Source of the DNA: Bacteriovoracaceae bacterium
GTDB taxonomy: Bacteria; Bdellovibrionota; Bacteriovoracia; Bacteriovoracales; Bacteriovoracaceae
Direction of reading: 5' to 3'
DNA length: 6,685 nt
Assembly: GCA_947440875.1 (NCBI GenBank)
Contig: CANETG010000144.1
Coordinates: forward strand, 1-6,685
Position 1 is the first letter of the stretch. The number at the start of each line of letters is the position of its first letter. Of this stretch, positions 6,209 through 6,685 are shown piece by piece. The notes below the pieces were generated by a model. The model had not been told where the DNA came from. It saw only the letters and a program-made list of their open reading frames with translations, and searched no databases. The position numbers and the translations under genes were made by a program.

Positions 6209-6685
6209 CTAGTTTCCTTTGAATTCTAATTTGTATCCGACACCACGAACCGAAGTAATCTTGAGTCCTGAAGCTGGGTCAGAGTCAGACCATTTTCTTA
6301 GTCTCACCATGTAGTTATCTATCGTACGATTCGTGGGGAAACTATTTTCTCCCCAGATCGATTCAATCATCTCATCTCGAGTGATGACTTCATTTTTTCT
6401 TTCGACGAGGAGTTCGAGAATCGCGCACTCTTTTTGTCCAATGGAAGACATGATGCCGGCGCCGTCTTGGATCTCAAACCGCTTAGGCCAGAAGAGGAGC
6501 TTCCCGAAACGAAACTCATCCTGATTAATCATGATGCGGGAACGTGTCCGAAGAATCCGGTCAAGCCTCAGCGTTAATTCTTTTAGCTCAAAGGGCTTGG
6601 TGATGTAATCCTCTGCACCCAGTTCAAGTCCCTCTACTCTGAGAGTGGGGTCATTGAGTGCGGTACAAAAAAGAAGGACGCAGTC
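6209..6685 (-). CDS. OmpR/PhoB-family response regulator, N-terminus beyond the window
   Basis: Partial gene: the frame is open to the right edge, giving 158 residues of an expected 220-240. The ATG at 6532 lies between the two domains and is not the true start. The upstream part (6685-6533) translates as the end of a receiver domain: a strand with the conserved Thr (LLFCTAL), then LRVEGLELGAEDYITKPF, which contains the invariant Lys-Pro, and the last helix ELKELTLRLDRIL. The phosphorylated Asp is outside the window. The remainder is a winged-helix DNA-binding domain: a strand region FGKLLFWPKRFEI, the helix QKECAILELLVERKNEVITR, the recognition helix region NRTIDNYMVRLRKW, and the wing ITSVRGVGYKLE. 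It should bind DNA on phosphorylation by a sensor kinase that is not in view. It is directly upstream of hemE on the same strand with a 2-base gap. Confidence 0.95.
   Translation of the reverse strand, partial: DCVLLFCTALNDPTLRVEGLELGAEDYITKPFELKELTLRLDRILRTRSRIMINQDEFRFGKLLFWPKRFEIQDGAGIMSSIGQKECAILELLVERKNEVITRDEMIESIWGENSFPTNRTIDNYMVRLRKWSDSDPASGLKITSVRGVGYKLEFKGN

Noticed and set aside
6209..6532. A stand-alone 107-residue winged-helix protein starting at ATG 6532
   Set aside because: The same frame continues without a stop to 6685 and encodes the end of a receiver domain including the Lys-Pro motif, so the ATG is internal to a response regulator.

Overview
This window looks like ordinary chromosomal sequence from a Gram-negative bacterium of the Bdellovibrionota, most likely the Bacteriovorax/Peredibacter side (Bacteriovoracales). 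The basis is indirect: a GC content judged by eye to be in the mid-40s, a DUF6178-like protein (a family seen mainly in delta-type proteobacteria and Bdellovibrionota), a solitary CpaF-type ATPase, and weak or absent Shine-Dalgarno sites at several genes. There is no rRNA, tRNA, CRISPR array, insertion sequence or convincing phage gene, so the taxon is an inference. Coding density is very high: the longest stretch without an assigned gene is under 120 bases.

Layout, left to right. A HAD-family phosphatase (minus strand, ends at 14) is divergent from a 572-residue DUF6178-like protein (plus, 763-2481). That gene converges, with a 2-base gap, on a two-gene minus-strand unit of unknown function: a 165-residue protein whose stop overlaps the start of a 120-residue protein. 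Divergent from that pair, on the plus strand, is a translationally coupled pair: a helical protein of about 229-247 residues with a faint HDOD-like look, followed by a VirB11-length CpaF-type secretion/pilus ATPase with all its nucleotide-binding motifs. The ATPase gene converges, with a 3-base gap, on a minus-strand unit made of an OmpR/PhoB-type response regulator (its receiver half runs off the right edge) and hemE, uroporphyrinogen decarboxylase, which starts 2 bases after the regulator's stop.

How the genes may work together. Strand order is - + - - + + - -, so there are at least five transcription units packed stop-to-stop and start-to-start, with no recognisable intrinsic terminator. 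Confident functions are limited to HemE (heme synthesis), the CpaF-type ATPase (a motor for a pilus or secretion machine whose other parts are not here), the response regulator and the HAD hydrolase. The most interesting elements are the coupling of an uncharacterised protein to an ATPase that lacks its usual tad/flp partners, and a two-component regulator placed directly upstream of hemE. I see no complete new system in the window, only these candidate gene partnerships.
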